A DNA stretch of 5,967 nt, taken from assembly GCA_018820745.1 (NCBI GenBank), contig JAHJNP010000195.1, positions 1-5,967 on the forward strand, read 5' to 3'. Origin of the DNA: Gammaproteobacteria bacterium (GTDB lineage: Bacteria; Pseudomonadota; Gammaproteobacteria; Burkholderiales; Thiobacillaceae). How positions within the stretch are numbered: position 1 is the stretch's first letter; the number at the start of each line of letters is the position of its first letter. Under the pieces are notes generated by a model. It made no database searches and was not told the origin of the DNA. It saw only the letters and a program-made list of their open reading frames with translations. This document shows, in pieces, positions 5,457 to 5,967 of this stretch. Position numbers and translations under genes: made by a program.

Positions 5457-5967
5457 GTGTCCCAGAGCTTGATCCGCAATTTTTCCATCATCGCCCACAT
5501 CGACCATGGCAAGTCCACGCTGGCCGACCGCCTCATTCAGGCTTGCGGCGGCCTGTCCGACCGTGAAATGGAGGCGCAGGTGCTCGATTCCATGGATCTT
5601 GAAAAGGAACGCGGCATCACCATCAAGGCGCAGACCGCCGCGCTCAGCTACAAGGCGCAGGACGGCAAGGTCTATCGCCTGAACCTGATCGACACCCCGG
5701 GCCACGTCGATTTTTCCTATGAGGTGTCGCGTTCGCTGTCCGCGTGCGAGGGCGCGCTGCTGGTGGTCGATGCCTCGCAGGGCGTGGAAGCGCAGACGGT
5801 GGCCAACTGCTACACCGCGATCGACCTCGGCGTCGAGGTCATCCCTGTGCTGAACAAGATCGACCTGCCGGCGGCCGATCCGGACCGGGTGGCGGAGGAG
5901 ATCGAGGACATCGTCGGGCTGGACGCGAGCGAGGCGGTGCGCGCGTCGGCTAAGACCGGCATCGGCA
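5457..5967 (+). CDS. lepA: elongation factor 4 (LepA), N-terminal 170 residues (runs off the window)
   Basis: LepA/EF4 is a ribosome-associated translational GTPase that acts in the cytoplasm and has been linked to back-translocation and to initiation or ribosome assembly. All five G motifs of the GTPase domain are visible: AHIDHGKST (13-21, G1), RGIT (52-55, G2), DTPGHVDF (79-86, G3), NKID (133-136, G4) and SAKTG (164-168, G5). [20 protein letters not shown] (31-50) is highly characteristic of LepA rather than EF-G or TypA. The full protein is about 600 residues, so roughly 70% lies beyond the window. Start choice: the only usable in-frame starts before the conserved [14 protein letters not shown] block are GTG 5457 (adds MSQS) and TTG 5469, and a stop (TAA) lies at 5400-5402. 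GTG is preferred on codon strength; neither has a clear Shine-Dalgarno, and the hairpin at 5430-5449 sits just upstream. Confidence 0.95.
   Translation, partial: MSQSLIRNFSIIAHIDHGKSTLADRLIQACGGLSDREMEAQVLDSMDLEKERGITIKAQTAALSYKAQDGKVYRLNLIDTPGHVDFSYEVSRSLSACEGALLVVDASQGVEAQTVANCYTAIDLGVEVIPVLNKIDLPAADPDRVAEEIEDIVGLDASEAVRASAKTGIG

Noticed and set aside
5244..5705. Minus-strand frame of 153 codons across the lepA upstream region
   Set aside because: Most of it is the complement of the conserved LepA GTPase domain; the rest crosses the inverted repeat and the terminator-like hairpin. Nothing suggests a protein.

Overview
The window is GC-rich bacterial DNA, very probably from a betaproteobacterium. 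The gene order and the protein sequences resemble those of the Nitrosomonadales/Thiobacillus group; this placement is inferred from recalled family resemblance, not from a search. Its core is a complete envelope-stress operon of the sigma-E (RpoE/AlgU) type. A divergent NAD-biosynthesis gene lies on the left and the start of the translation-factor gene lepA on the right. Both outer genes run off the window.

Layout: (1) positions 1-903, minus strand, hold the first 301 codons of nadB (L-aspartate oxidase). (2) Positions 904-1056 are a 153-base divergent promoter region. It holds an extended -10 box for nadB and, facing rpoE, both a sigma-E-like promoter and a sigma-70-like -10. (3) Positions 1057-5235, plus strand, hold six tightly packed genes: rpoE, rseA/mucA, rseB/mucB, rseC/mucC, a DegP/DegQ/MucD-type serine protease, and a small glutaredoxin-like CPLC protein. 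Junctions are a 2-base gap, a 1-base overlap, an 8-base gap, a 5-base gap (or 4-base overlap, depending on the protease start) and an 8-base overlap, so one transcript with coupled translation is likely. (4) Positions 5236-5456 are a 221-base intergenic stretch. It contains a nested inverted-repeat element of about 99 bases (5262-5360), a candidate -10 box, and a terminator-like hairpin just before lepA. (5) From 5457 to the end is the N-terminal GTPase domain of lepA (EF4).

How the genes work together, from known family biology: RseA is an inner-membrane anti-sigma factor that holds RpoE inactive. RseB binds the periplasmic part of RseA and shields it from proteolysis. RseC is a membrane modulator with a cysteine cluster. 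The periplasmic protease/chaperone clears misfolded envelope proteins. The sigma-E-like promoter ahead of rpoE would give positive autoregulation. The co-transcribed glutaredoxin-like protein and the Cys-rich RseC hint at a redox side to the operon, which is inference.

No wholly new protein system is visible; the genes are recognisable and intact. The least explained sequence is the non-coding stretch before lepA, with the nested inverted repeat and the hairpin abutting the start codon.
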